Assembly (NCBI RefSeq): GCF_006439055.1
Contig: NZ_RCZC01000007.1
Coordinates: 160,503-224,502, forward strand
Origin: Sphingomonas glacialis
GTDB lineage: Bacteria; Pseudomonadota; Alphaproteobacteria; Sphingomonadales; Sphingomonadaceae
Length of the DNA: 64,000 nt
Direction: 5' to 3'
A program made the translations under genes and the position numbers. Position 1 is the first letter of the stretch, and every line of letters starts with the position of its first letter. A model generated the notes under the pieces. That model was not told the DNA's origin, did not search any database, and worked only from the letters and a program-made list of their open reading frames with translations. Positions 35,697 through 44,318 of the stretch are shown piece after piece.

Positions 35697-37601
35697 TCAC
35701 TTCGCGCGCGGTGTGGCCTTGGCGTCGTAATAGGTCGCCAGGACGCCAAACGCCTGCTTGCGCTCGCCCGTCTCGGAGATCAGCCCCTTGCGGTTCCAGC
35801 CTTGCTGGAAGTCGGGATTCTGCCGTCGCGGCGAGCGGAAATCCTTGAGGATCCACGGCGACATGCCGCGCAGCGTCGGCACCCGATCGGCCATCGCCAG
35901 CGTCGCGCGGTAATAAGCGGCTTGATATTCCTCGGAGAATTTCTGCGGAGCGGCACCGATATCGTGGAAGCCGGCGCGGGCATCGGCGCCGAATTCGGAA
36001 AAGACCAGCGGCTTGCCGACGGGCACGCGCCAGCTGATGCCGGGCACGTCGGCGAGCCGATCGGGCGTGTACCACCCGTTATAGGTGTTGATCGCCAGCA
36101 CATCGAGCACGTCGGCGAGCGGATCGGCCATCGTCATCACCGGCCCGGTCGTGCCCTCCGAGCGTTCGACCAGCAGCGCCGCGCTGACGAGCCGCGTGTC
36201 GTCGAGCGCGCGTACGTCGCTGACCAGGGTGCGCAGGAAGGTGTTGCGCGCGTCGGTCACCGGGGTTTCGTTGGCGACGCTCCAGATCGCGATCGAGGCG
36301 CGGTTGCGGTCGCGCAGGATGTTCTCTGCGACCATGTTGCGCGCGGTCGCCAGCGTATCGGGGTTGGACCAGGCGACGAGCCAGTAGACCGGCACCTCGC
36401 TCCACACGATCAGGCCCATTTCGTCGGCCATCCGAGTCATCACTTCGGAATGCGGATAGTGCGAGAGCCTGACATAGTTGCCGTGCAGGCCATCCTTGAT
36501 CTCGCCCAGCAAAGCACGGGCCGCCGCCGGGGTGATCGCGCGCGTTGGCTCGGTGCCGATCTCCTCTTCGTGCAGCGAAATGCCGCGCAGGAAGATCGGC
36601 TTGCCGTTGAGCAGGATGTCGGTGCCGCGGACTTCGATCGTGCGGAACCCGATGCGATCGCGCCACGTGTCGGCACCGGCGGCGATCGTCACATCATAGA
36701 GTTGCGGCCGCTCGGGCGACCAGCGGATCAGCGCGCGGGGGGCGGCGACGGTCGCGCGCCAATCGCCGTTCGCGTCGGTGCGGCCCGCCAGATCGAGACC
36801 GAGCTTGGCGATGCGCAGATGCAGCGGCTGATCGCCGGCCTGCGGGCCGCGCAGATGCGCTTCGACCGCCAGCTTGCCGTCGCGCGTCATGCGGACCCAG
36901 GCGTCATCGACATAGGTATCGGGCGTCGTGATCAGCCGGACGGCGCGGGTGATGCCGCCGTAATTTTCCCAGTCGGTGACCGGCGGTGGCACGGTGGCCG
37001 GAGTCGCCTGGGAATCGACCCCGACCGTGATCTGATTGTCGCCGTCGCGCAGCAGGCCGGTGACGTCGAACGCGAAGGGGGTGAAGCCGCCTTCGTGGCG
37101 CCCGAGCGGCTTGCCGTTGAGATAGACCACGGTTGCGTAATTGGCGGCGCCGAAACGGAGGAAGCTGCGCCCCGTGCGCTGCGCGGGGGCGGGGAAGCTT
37201 CGCTGATACCACATCAGCCCCTGATAGTGCCGCAGTTCGGGCGCCTCGGTGAGCCAGGACGAGGGCAGGGTGGTGACCGGCGAGTGCGGCAGGTCGAATT
37301 CGAACAGCGCGCGATTGTCGTCGCGCATCGCCTTGCCGACATCGAGATCGAGATAGCGTTGTTGCGACAGCCCCGGCACTTCGCCGTGGAAGCCGGCCAG
37401 TCCCGAGCGGAACGGGTCGATCGAATAATGCCACGGCCCCGACAGATCGACCCCGTCGCGCATGTCGGCCGAGGCGAGCAGCGGACTGTTCTTGACGGTC
37501 GCCAGCGTCAGCGGCTGCGGGGCAACCTCCTGCGCCGCGACAGGCGCCGCACCGACGAGCACCGCCGCCACCAAATACCGAATCTTGCGGGTCATCTGCA
37601 C
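35697..37601 (-). CDS. GH2 family glycosidase, probable beta-glucuronidase
   Basis: 634 residues, start at 37601 or the Met two codons later (MTRK), with a Sec signal peptide ending 'PVAAQ'. GH2 sandwich domain: 'GLMWYQRSFPAP', 'YATVVYLNGKPLGRHEGGFTPFAFDVT'. TIM barrel: 'LNGKPIFLRGISLHEE', 'RLSHYPHSEVMTRMADEMGLIVWSE', acid/base Glu in 'IAIWSVANETPV', and nucleophile Glu in 'LVFSEFGADA'. Size and motifs suit beta-glucuronidase. With UxuA one base upstream (38 kb side) it would supply glucuronate for the mannonate pathway; beta-galactosidase or mannosidase remain possible. Confidence 0.88.
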   Translation of the reverse strand: MQMTRKIRYLVAAVLVGAAPVAAQEVAPQPLTLATVKNSPLLASADMRDGVDLSGPWHYSIDPFRSGLAGFHGEVPGLSQQRYLDLDVGKAMRDDNRALFEFDLPHSPVTTLPSSWLTEAPELRHYQGLMWYQRSFPAPAQRTGRSFLRFGAANYATVVYLNGKPLGRHEGGFTPFAFDVTGLLRDGDNQITVGVDSQATPATVPPPVTDWENYGGITRAVRLITTPDTYVDDAWVRMTRDGKLAVEAHLRGPQAGDQPLHLRIAKLGLDLAGRTDANGDWRATVAAPRALIRWSPERPQLYDVTIAAGADTWRDRIGFRTIEVRGTDILLNGKPIFLRGISLHEEEIGTEPTRAITPAAARALLGEIKDGLHGNYVRLSHYPHSEVMTRMADEMGLIVWSEVPVYWLVAWSNPDTLATARNMVAENILRDRNRASIAIWSVANETPVTDARNTFLRTLVSDVRALDDTRLVSAALLVERSEGTTGPVMTMADPLADVLDVLAINTYNGWYTPDRLADVPGISWRVPVGKPLVFSEFGADARAGFHDIGAAPQKFSEEYQAAYYRATLAMADRVPTLRGMSPWILKDFRSPRRQNPDFQQGWNRKGLISETGERKQAFGVLATYYDAKATPRAK

Positions 37602-37602
37602 G

Positions 37603-38808
37603 TCAGCGCTCCTCTGGGTTGATCTGGGGTTGTGCCGCGTCGGCGCGCGCGAAGGCGATGCCGCGTTCGAGCCCGCGCAACTCGGCGAGCCCGCGCATCC
37701 GGCCGAGCAGCGAATAGCCCGGGTTGGTGCGCTTGGTCAGATCGTCGAGCATCTGGTGCCCATGATCGGGCCGCATCGGCAAAGAAATCCCGCGCCGTTC
37801 CTGCAGTCGGTGCACCGCGCCGACGATCGCCGCCATGTTGGCATCGCCCTCGAGGTGCGGGGCTTCGTGGAAGGCGCCATCCGGTTCGCGCTGGACGGAT
37901 CGCAAATGGAGAAAGCCGATCCGGTCGCCGAGCCGATCGACCATGCCCGGCAGATCGTTGTCGGCACGAACCCCGAACGAGCCCGCGCAGAAGCATAGCC
38001 CATTGGCGCGGCTCGGCACGCGCGCGAACAGGTCGGCGAGGTCCGCCTCGGTGCTCACCGTGCGCGGCAGGCCGAAGATCGGGAAGGGTGGGTCGTCGGG
38101 ATGGACGACGAGGTGCACGCCGACCTCTTCGGCCACCGGGCAAACGGCTTCGAGAAAGGCGATGTGGTTGGCGCGCAACCGATCGGGGCCGATCTCGGCA
38201 TAGGTGTCGATCGCCGCCTGGAATTCGGCCTGGGTGAAGCTCTCTTCGCTGCCCGGCAATCCGGCGATGATCGTTCGCGCCAATGCGGTCCGCGCGGTGT
38301 CGTCCATCGCCTCGAAGCGGCGGGCCGCGGCCTCGACCAGCGCAGGCGCGTAGTCGGCGGCGGCACCGGGTCGGCGCAGGATATGGATGTCATAGGCCGC
38401 GACCGCCTCGAGCTCGAACCGCAACGCCAGCGCGCCATCGGGCATCGCCCAGGCCAGATCGGTGCGGGTCCAGTCGAGCAGCGGCATGAAGTTGTAGGTG
38501 ACGACGCTAATGCCGCACGCCGCCAGATTACGCAGGCTCTCGCAATATTGTGCGATCAAGCGGTCGCGCTCGGCCCCACGCGTTTTGATCGCTTCGTGCA
38601 CGGGCAGGCTCTCGACCACGCTCCAGCCGAGCCCGGCCTGCTCGATCATGGCCTTGCGCGCGGCGATCGCGGCGCGCGGCCAGACGTCGCCGTTCGCCAC
38701 CTCGTGCAGCGCGGTCACCACTTCGCTTGCGCCGGCCTGGCGGATATCGCGGAGGGGCACCGGGTCGGTGGGGCCGAACCAGCGCATCGTCTGTGTCATC
38801 GCCATCAA
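37603..38808 (-). CDS. uxuA: Mannonate dehydratase
   Basis: 401 residues, full length. 'MRWFGPTDPVPLRDIRQAGA' at the N-terminus, 'VESLPVHEAIK', 'YNFMPLLDWTRTDL', 'VHPDDPPFPIFGLPR', 'GLCFCAGSFG' and 'MRPDHGHQMLDDL' are diagnostic of UxuA. It dehydrates D-mannonate to 2-keto-3-deoxygluconate with a divalent metal, the committed step of glucuronate breakdown, in the cytoplasm. Isomerase UxaC and oxidoreductase UxuB are not in the window. One base separates it from the GH2 start, so the genes are co-translated. Confidence 0.95.
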   Translation of the reverse strand: MMAMTQTMRWFGPTDPVPLRDIRQAGASEVVTALHEVANGDVWPRAAIAARKAMIEQAGLGWSVVESLPVHEAIKTRGAERDRLIAQYCESLRNLAACGISVVTYNFMPLLDWTRTDLAWAMPDGALALRFELEAVAAYDIHILRRPGAAADYAPALVEAAARRFEAMDDTARTALARTIIAGLPGSEESFTQAEFQAAIDTYAEIGPDRLRANHIAFLEAVCPVAEEVGVHLVVHPDDPPFPIFGLPRTVSTEADLADLFARVPSRANGLCFCAGSFGVRADNDLPGMVDRLGDRIGFLHLRSVQREPDGAFHEAPHLEGDANMAAIVGAVHRLQERRGISLPMRPDHGHQMLDDLTKRTNPGYSLLGRMRGLAELRGLERGIAFARADAAQPQINPEER

Positions 38809-38863
38809 GATCAGTGCTCCCGGGCCGTGACGCCGATGCCGGCGGGGCCCTCAACGTGTCTGT

Positions 38864-40207
38864 CTATTGCGCGGGCTTGAACTCGAAGCTCATTCCGGCT
38901 GCCTTGCCGGGCTGAAAGCCTTTCCACAGCGTCGCGGCGGGCGGGCCGGGGCTGTATTCGGTATGGCGCCCGGGGGGCAGACCCGCCCATGCGCCATCGT
39001 TCGAATTGGGCACCAGCCCGTTGAGATAGCTGGCCTTGGCGGTGTCATCCTTGACGTAGCGATCGAGAAACGCGGTGATGAAATGCGCCTCGACCGCCAG
39101 CAGCCGGTCCTTGCGCCACACCGCATCCTCGAACCAGTCCTTGTCCCAGAACGAATGCTGCATCGCCGACGGCGCGCCGATCAGGCCGATGCTGTGGCCG
39201 GCCTCGCGAAAGGTGAGCAGATAGCGCGGCGCGTGGACGGCTTCGTCGAACAGGGTGCGCACGCCGGGCGCATAGCCGACGGTATGGTCCTGGCTGCCGA
39301 CGATGAACAGGGTCGGGGCCTTGAGCGCGCCGACGCCGGGCGCCGCCCATAGCGGCGTGCCACGGATCACGCTAGCGGGCGAAATCGCCACCACCGCCTT
39401 GAGGTTGGCGACCTTGAGCATGTCGGCCTCTCGGGCGCCAGCGACATACGGCGCGAGCACGCCGCGCGTGGCGGCCGCGAGACCCGGGTCGAGCGGCGCG
39501 CCCGCCGCGGTCAAAACGCCGTAGCCGCCCATCGAATAGCCGATCAGCGCGGTCCGCGTCGCGTCGGCGCTGGCGAACAGGCCTTGCCCGGCGCTCGCGC
39601 GCCGCTGCGCCTCGGCCGCGACGAAGGCGATGTCGAGCGGTCGGCGCGTGATCGGCCCGGCCGCGGCGGCGGCGGTGCGGATCGTGATCGAGGGATCGCG
39701 AAACGCCGGGGTGACGACGACATAGCCCTTGCTCGCGAGATTTTCGCCGAGCCAGGACAGCACCTCAGGCGTGTTGCTGTAGCCATGCGCGAGGATGACG
39801 AGCGGAAAGCGGCCCGTCGCGGCTTTCGCGCCGGGGGTGGCGATGCCGGGTACGGTAAAGACGACGTCGTGGCCGTCCTCGCCTGGCAAGCCGGTGCGAT
39901 AGAGCGTGCCGCGCCCCGCGGCGGCGGCAGGATACCAGATCTTGAGCGGCAAATGCCGGTCGGCGACCGTCGGCGCATCGGTTCCGGTCAGCGGATCGGC
40001 CTGTGCCGGTTGGACGAACTCCACGTCCGCGACCCCGACCGGATGCGTGCCGAGCCGAGCGAGTTCCGGCGCGTCGATGCCGGGCCGGGCCTGCGCGGCC
40101 TGGGCCGGCGCGTCTCCGGCCGGCGCATGCTGCGCCGGGGCACCGCTGGCAAGGAGCGCCCCGGCACCACAGGCGGCGAGCGCGATCTTTAGTCTGTGCT
40201 GCATCAT
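38864..40207 (-). CDS. Exported alpha/beta hydrolase, esterase/PAF-acetylhydrolase-like
   Basis: 447 residues from ATG 40207 (MMQHRLK), giving a signal peptide ending 'GAPAQ'. 'LPLKIWYPA' and 'FPLVILAHGYSNTPEVLSWLGENLASKGYVVVTPAFRDPS' resemble dienelactone-hydrolase or PAF-AH-like enzymes. Triad: Ser in 'IGYSMGGYG', Asp in 'VGSQDHTVG', His in 'EAGHSIGL'. It sits between the TonB receptor and UxuA in the operon, so removing acetyl, methyl or aromatic ester groups from a glucuronate-containing glycan in the periplasm is a sensible guess. No match to known glucuronoyl esterases is evident. Confidence 0.8.
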   Translation of the reverse strand: MMQHRLKIALAACGAGALLASGAPAQHAPAGDAPAQAAQARPGIDAPELARLGTHPVGVADVEFVQPAQADPLTGTDAPTVADRHLPLKIWYPAAAAGRGTLYRTGLPGEDGHDVVFTVPGIATPGAKAATGRFPLVILAHGYSNTPEVLSWLGENLASKGYVVVTPAFRDPSITIRTAAAAAGPITRRPLDIAFVAAEAQRRASAGQGLFASADATRTALIGYSMGGYGVLTAAGAPLDPGLAAATRGVLAPYVAGAREADMLKVANLKAVVAISPASVIRGTPLWAAPGVGALKAPTLFIVGSQDHTVGYAPGVRTLFDEAVHAPRYLLTFREAGHSIGLIGAPSAMQHSFWDKDWFEDAVWRKDRLLAVEAHFITAFLDRYVKDDTAKASYLNGLVPNSNDGAWAGLPPGRHTEYSPGPPAATLWKGFQPGKAAGMSFEFKPAQ

Positions 40208-40271
40208 ACTGTCCCTGATCACGTCCGATGCCAGCTCCGTGGGGGCGACCACGCCGCCCCCACGCATACGC

Positions 40272-42572
40272 TTAGAAGTTAAGCCCGAACCGGACCCCGC
40301 CATAGCGCCGGAAATCGCGCGGCAGGATCGCCTGCGTCGCCTGCAGGTTGCCGAAATTGCCTGCAGTGTTCACCAAAGCCGGGAAATATTGCTTGTCGAA
40401 CAGATTGTTGACGAAGCCGACGACTTCCCAGCGGCGGTTGGCATCGCGAATGCCGAGGCCGATATTGAAGATGCTGTAGGCCTTCTGGATCGTCTCGGGA
40501 TCCTGCGACAGCGAATAGTTGACCGTGCTGGTATATTGCCAGTTGATCTGCGCGACGCCGCGCAGCGTATCGCCGATCGCCGGCGAATAATCCGCCCCGG
40601 CCGACAGCTTCCATTCGGGCGCCTGCGCCGCGCGCGCGCCGGCCAGGTTCTGGCGCGCCGGCGAGCCGGTGCACCCCTGCGCCGCGGTCTGCCCGATATA
40701 GCATTGCGCGACCGGGAACGACTTGATCCGCGCATCGAGATAGGTCGCGGCGGCATTCACCGACACGTCGCTGCCGATCCGTGCCGAGCTCTCGACCTCG
40801 ACCCCGCGCGTGTTGAGCTTGCCGACATTGGCGAGGCGGAAATTCTGCGTGCCGTCGGCGAGCGTCTCGATCCCCTGCGCCTGGAGGTTGGTGAAGTTGG
40901 TATCGAACACCGTGGCGTTGAGCGTCACGCGGCGATTGAGGAACTGCGTCCGCACGCCGAATTCGAAGTCGCGCGAGGTCTCGGGCTTGATCGGCCCGGC
41001 AAGCGCACGGTTGGCGTTGAAGCCGGTGGTCAGATCGTAGGTCTGGCCCTTGTATCCGGTCGAATAGGTGCCGAACACGCTCACGTCGCGCGTGAATTCG
41101 TAGCGCAGGCTGACGCGGTGCGTCTCCGCGGTATCCTCGGCGCCGCCGCTGAAGAAGGCGTTACCGTTCTGGATGTCGCGGAAGGTGTAGTTGATCTTCT
41201 CGTTCTGGACGCGAAGCCCGCCGGTCAGCGTCGCCTTGGGCAGGAACTCCCAATCGGCCTGGACGAAGCCCGCGAGCTGGCGCGAATCCGAGGTGGCGAA
41301 CCAGTTGGCGAGCGAGAAGGCGGGGCCGCGATAGAAGGGACGGTTGAAGTCGACCTTCGCGAAATAGGCGCCGAGCGTGTAGCGGAACGGCTTGTCGCCC
41401 GGCGACTGCAGCCGCAATTCCTGCGTGACGAGCTTGGAATTGAACGTGCCGATCTGGACGTTGCTGCCGATCGGCACCGACAGCGCAGTGTCGTCCTGAT
41501 CGAGGAAGTCGTTGAGCTGGAACCTGTCGTACGAGGTGATCGACACCAGCGTCAGGTCGCCGAGCCCGAACTCGCCGCGCAGATAGCCGCCATAGCCTTC
41601 GTAATTGGTCCGCGCGTTGTAATTGTTGCTGATCTTGTCGTTCTGCGTGCTCGGCGTGAAGCCGGGGAACACCACCGCTTGCGTCAGGCCAGCGGTGTTG
41701 CGGAACAGCGCGTTGGGCGCGACGCGGATGAAGGGGCGACCGACGTCGGTCTTGCCGTTCAGATAGTTGGCCGACAACGTGATGGTGACGTCGTCGCTCG
41801 GCTTCCAGCGCAGCTTGCCGCGCGTGTTGATCGTGCGGCGGCCATTGACGTCCTTGCCGTTGAAGACGTTGCGCACGTTCCCGTCATAGAAATTGTAGCT
41901 TCCCGAAAAGACATAGCCGAGCTCAGGGCTGATCGGCCCCGACAGGCTGAAATTGCCGCCATATTCCTGGTCGCTCGTCACCAGCGCATTGGCGCGCGCG
42001 TGGAAGGTCGGGGTCGGGTCGCGGGTAATGATGTTGATCAGGCCGGCCGAGGCTGCCTTGCCGTACAGGGTGCTCTGCGGCCCGCGCAGCACCTCGATCC
42101 GCTCGACGTCGGGCAGATCGGAAAAGGCGCGTGCCTGGAAGGCGAGCGGGACTTCGTCGACCAGCACCGCGACGCTCGGCTCGACGCCGATGCCGAAGGC
42201 GAATGTGCCGACGCCGCGGAGCGAGACGTTGGCGTTGACGGGATGTTCGGCGGGGCGGACGACCAGCGACGGCGCGACGCGGCCGAGGTCCTGGAATTCG
42301 CGCACGCCTGCGGCCTGCAGCTGCGCGGGTTGCAGAACCGAGACCGCAAGCGGCACGTCCTGCACGTTCTCGGCGCGCTTGTTGGCGGTGACGATGATGT
42401 CGGTTGCGCTGTCAGGGTCGGGTGCGACGCTGCTGGTCGGGCCGCCGGGTGCGCTTTGCGACGGCGCGGTCAGGCCGCCTGGAGTGGCAGTCTGTGCCAG
42501 CGCGGGTGTCGCACCGACGAGCATTGCCGCGACCAAGGCGCGACGGCACACAGAATTGCGCAGGTGTATCAT
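40272..42572 (-). CDS. TonB-dependent outer-membrane receptor of the saccharide operon
   Basis: 766 residues from ATG 42572 (MIHLRN), giving a signal peptide cleaved after 'TPALAQ'. The TonB-box-like 'TDIIVTANKRAENVQD' is followed by a plug domain with 'ERIEVLRGPQSTLYGKAASAGLINI' and a beta-barrel ending '...YGGVRFGLNF' with terminal Phe. It brings oligosaccharide or glycoside substrate across the outer membrane for the downstream hydrolase, UxuA, GH2 and GH3 enzymes. It is the first gene of that minus-strand operon, preceded by a candidate GntR-type operator at 42644. Confidence 0.95.
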   Translation of the reverse strand: MIHLRNSVCRRALVAAMLVGATPALAQTATPGGLTAPSQSAPGGPTSSVAPDPDSATDIIVTANKRAENVQDVPLAVSVLQPAQLQAAGVREFQDLGRVAPSLVVRPAEHPVNANVSLRGVGTFAFGIGVEPSVAVLVDEVPLAFQARAFSDLPDVERIEVLRGPQSTLYGKAASAGLINIITRDPTPTFHARANALVTSDQEYGGNFSLSGPISPELGYVFSGSYNFYDGNVRNVFNGKDVNGRRTINTRGKLRWKPSDDVTITLSANYLNGKTDVGRPFIRVAPNALFRNTAGLTQAVVFPGFTPSTQNDKISNNYNARTNYEGYGGYLRGEFGLGDLTLVSITSYDRFQLNDFLDQDDTALSVPIGSNVQIGTFNSKLVTQELRLQSPGDKPFRYTLGAYFAKVDFNRPFYRGPAFSLANWFATSDSRQLAGFVQADWEFLPKATLTGGLRVQNEKINYTFRDIQNGNAFFSGGAEDTAETHRVSLRYEFTRDVSVFGTYSTGYKGQTYDLTTGFNANRALAGPIKPETSRDFEFGVRTQFLNRRVTLNATVFDTNFTNLQAQGIETLADGTQNFRLANVGKLNTRGVEVESSARIGSDVSVNAAATYLDARIKSFPVAQCYIGQTAAQGCTGSPARQNLAGARAAQAPEWKLSAGADYSPAIGDTLRGVAQINWQYTSTVNYSLSQDPETIQKAYSIFNIGLGIRDANRRWEVVGFVNNLFDKQYFPALVNTAGNFGNLQATQAILPRDFRRYGGVRFGLNF

Positions 42573-42920
42573 GCTGTTCCTCCCCCAATCAGACCGCAAC
42601 TTCTTTGTCGTTTGCGGACCCGTTAGAGCTAGAAAGTATCAAATGGTATGACCACATGCAAGGGGTTGTCTGACCTGCCGGTCCGTCGCATTTCGAATAT
42701 GCTTGGGAGAGGCCGTCGTGCTGGCGTTACAGCGCTATGGGTGATCTCGGACGAGCGTGCAGGTGCCAGTGTGACCTGACCAATCGGGGCTCGAGTCGAA
42801 GATCACGCCGTTCGTGCATCTGCCAGATCGATACGACACAGCTTTCTTAGACCGAATCGCGCCTTTCCACCGGTAAGAACCTTGGGCAGGCGCGCGGCGG
42901 CGATCCCGGCTATGGCGACG
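42573..42920. other. Regulatory region upstream of the saccharide operon
   Basis: 348 bp without a supported gene between the TonB receptor start (minus) and the end of the sugar transferase gene (minus). It contains the TGGT-ATG-ACCA palindrome and AT-richer sequence suitable for a promoter facing the receptor. Confidence 0.5.
42644..42654. promoter_or_regulatory. Candidate GntR-family (UxuR/ExuR-like) operator
   Basis: TGGT-ATG-ACCA, a perfect 4+4 palindrome with a three-base centre, 72 bp upstream of the TonB receptor ATG. FadR-subfamily GntR regulators, including hexuronate regulators, commonly bind TGGTNNNACCA-like sites. No regulator gene lies in the window. Confidence 0.45.
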
Positions 42921-44318
42921 TTAAAAGGCGTTGCGGTGGAGCAGCACGCCCGTCGTCGCGGCAAGAATGCGGATGTCCCGCCAGATCGTCCAGCCACGCA
43001 TATAGGAGATGTCTGCGCGCAGGCGGTTTTCGAGATCTTCGGGCACCGCCGTGGCGCCGCGAAAGCCGTTGATCTGAGCAAGGCCGGTGATGCCTGGCTT
43101 GACCGCATGTCGATACCAATAGTGCCGATCGACTTCCCAGAACAATTTGTCGCCGGCGAGCGACCCGAGCGCGTGCGGGCGCGGGCCGACGATGCTCATC
43201 GTGCCGCGCAGGACGTTGAGGATCTGGGGGAGTTCGTCGATGCTGGTCGCGCGGATGAAGCGACCGACGCGGGTGATGCGCGGATCGTCCCGCTCGGTCG
43301 AGCGGTCGCCGGCGATGTCGCACGCGTCGATGCGCATGCTTCGGAACTTGAGGATCGAAAACAGCGCGTTGCCGCGGCCCATGCGCGGTTGGCGAAACAG
43401 CACCGGGCCGGGGCTGTCGAGCCGGATCGCGATCGCGACGCCCAGCAGCACCGGCCAGAGCAACGCGAGCGTGGCGAGCGAAACGCCGATGTCGAAGGCG
43501 CGCTTGAGGATCCGGTTGAGCGTGTCGAGCGGCCCGAGCGACACCACGACCGAGGCGCAATCGGCAAACGACGACAAGCGCACCGCGCCGATCGCCATCA
43601 GGTCGGGCGTCACGATCTCGCCCTGCACATTGGCGCCCTTGAGCGTCACTGCCCACGCCTCGCGGCGCTCGCCGGGGCAGGCGAGCACGACGCGCTCGGC
43701 GCCGCCGATCGCCGCGCTCAACCGGTCGAGCGCGTGGGGATCGGTCGGGTCTGGGCACAGGCCGTAAACGCCGGTGTCGAGCGATCGCACGCCCGGCGGC
43801 ACGTCGATCGGGGCGCCGTCGATCAGCACGATCGTCGCGATCGGATGGCCACCGAGCAGGGGTAGGGCGATGCGGTGGATCAGCGCGCGCGTGCCGATCA
43901 GCGCGATCCCGCTCAAGATGCCGCCGATCGGCACGACGCTGCGCGATATGTCGATCTGCGCGTGAATCGCGAAGGCGACGATCCCGGACACGGCGATCGC
44001 GGTGACGAGCGCGGTGATCGCGTCGTGCGCGGTGCGGCGCCAATTGGTGAAGAACCGCCCGCTATAGGGTTTGCGCTGGAACGCGATGCCGTAATAGACC
44101 GGGAGCATCACCGTTAAGCTCGTCAGTCCGGCGGGATCGAACGGGGTACCGAAGCGGATCAGGGTGGCGAGCAGGAAGGCGATGCTGATCGCGACGCCAT
44201 CGCCCAAGGCGAGCGCAGCATAGATGCACAGGCGGATTTCGCGCCGCCAGGTCGATCCGGCAACGCTCGTCGCGAGCGGGACGTTTCCAGCTGCGACGAA
44301 CTCAGCCTCGTACTTCAT
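42921..44318 (-). CDS. Polyprenyl-phosphate hexose-1-phosphate transferase (priming EPS sugar transferase)
   Basis: 465 residues. N-terminal membrane segments and a CoA-binding-like middle region ('CIGGAERVVLACPGERREAW'-type) precede the catalytic domain: 'LKRAFDIGVSLATLALLWPVLLGVAI', 'DSPGPVLFRQPRMGRGNALFSILKFRSM', 'TRVGRFIRATSIDELPQILNVLRGTMSIVGPRPHA', and 'VKPGITGLAQINGFRG'. This is the WcaJ/ExoY/GumD bacterial sugar transferase family, which moves glucose- or galactose-1-phosphate onto undecaprenyl phosphate to start each repeat unit. Its start overlaps the hydrolase stop by four bases, placing it last in the aminoacyl-carrier-protein operon. Confidence 0.93.
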   Translation of the reverse strand: MKYEAEFVAAGNVPLATSVAGSTWRREIRLCIYAALALGDGVAISIAFLLATLIRFGTPFDPAGLTSLTVMLPVYYGIAFQRKPYSGRFFTNWRRTAHDAITALVTAIAVSGIVAFAIHAQIDISRSVVPIGGILSGIALIGTRALIHRIALPLLGGHPIATIVLIDGAPIDVPPGVRSLDTGVYGLCPDPTDPHALDRLSAAIGGAERVVLACPGERREAWAVTLKGANVQGEIVTPDLMAIGAVRLSSFADCASVVVSLGPLDTLNRILKRAFDIGVSLATLALLWPVLLGVAIAIRLDSPGPVLFRQPRMGRGNALFSILKFRSMRIDACDIAGDRSTERDDPRITRVGRFIRATSIDELPQILNVLRGTMSIVGPRPHALGSLAGDKLFWEVDRHYWYRHAVKPGITGLAQINGFRGATAVPEDLENRLRADISYMRGWTIWRDIRILAATTGVLLHRNAF

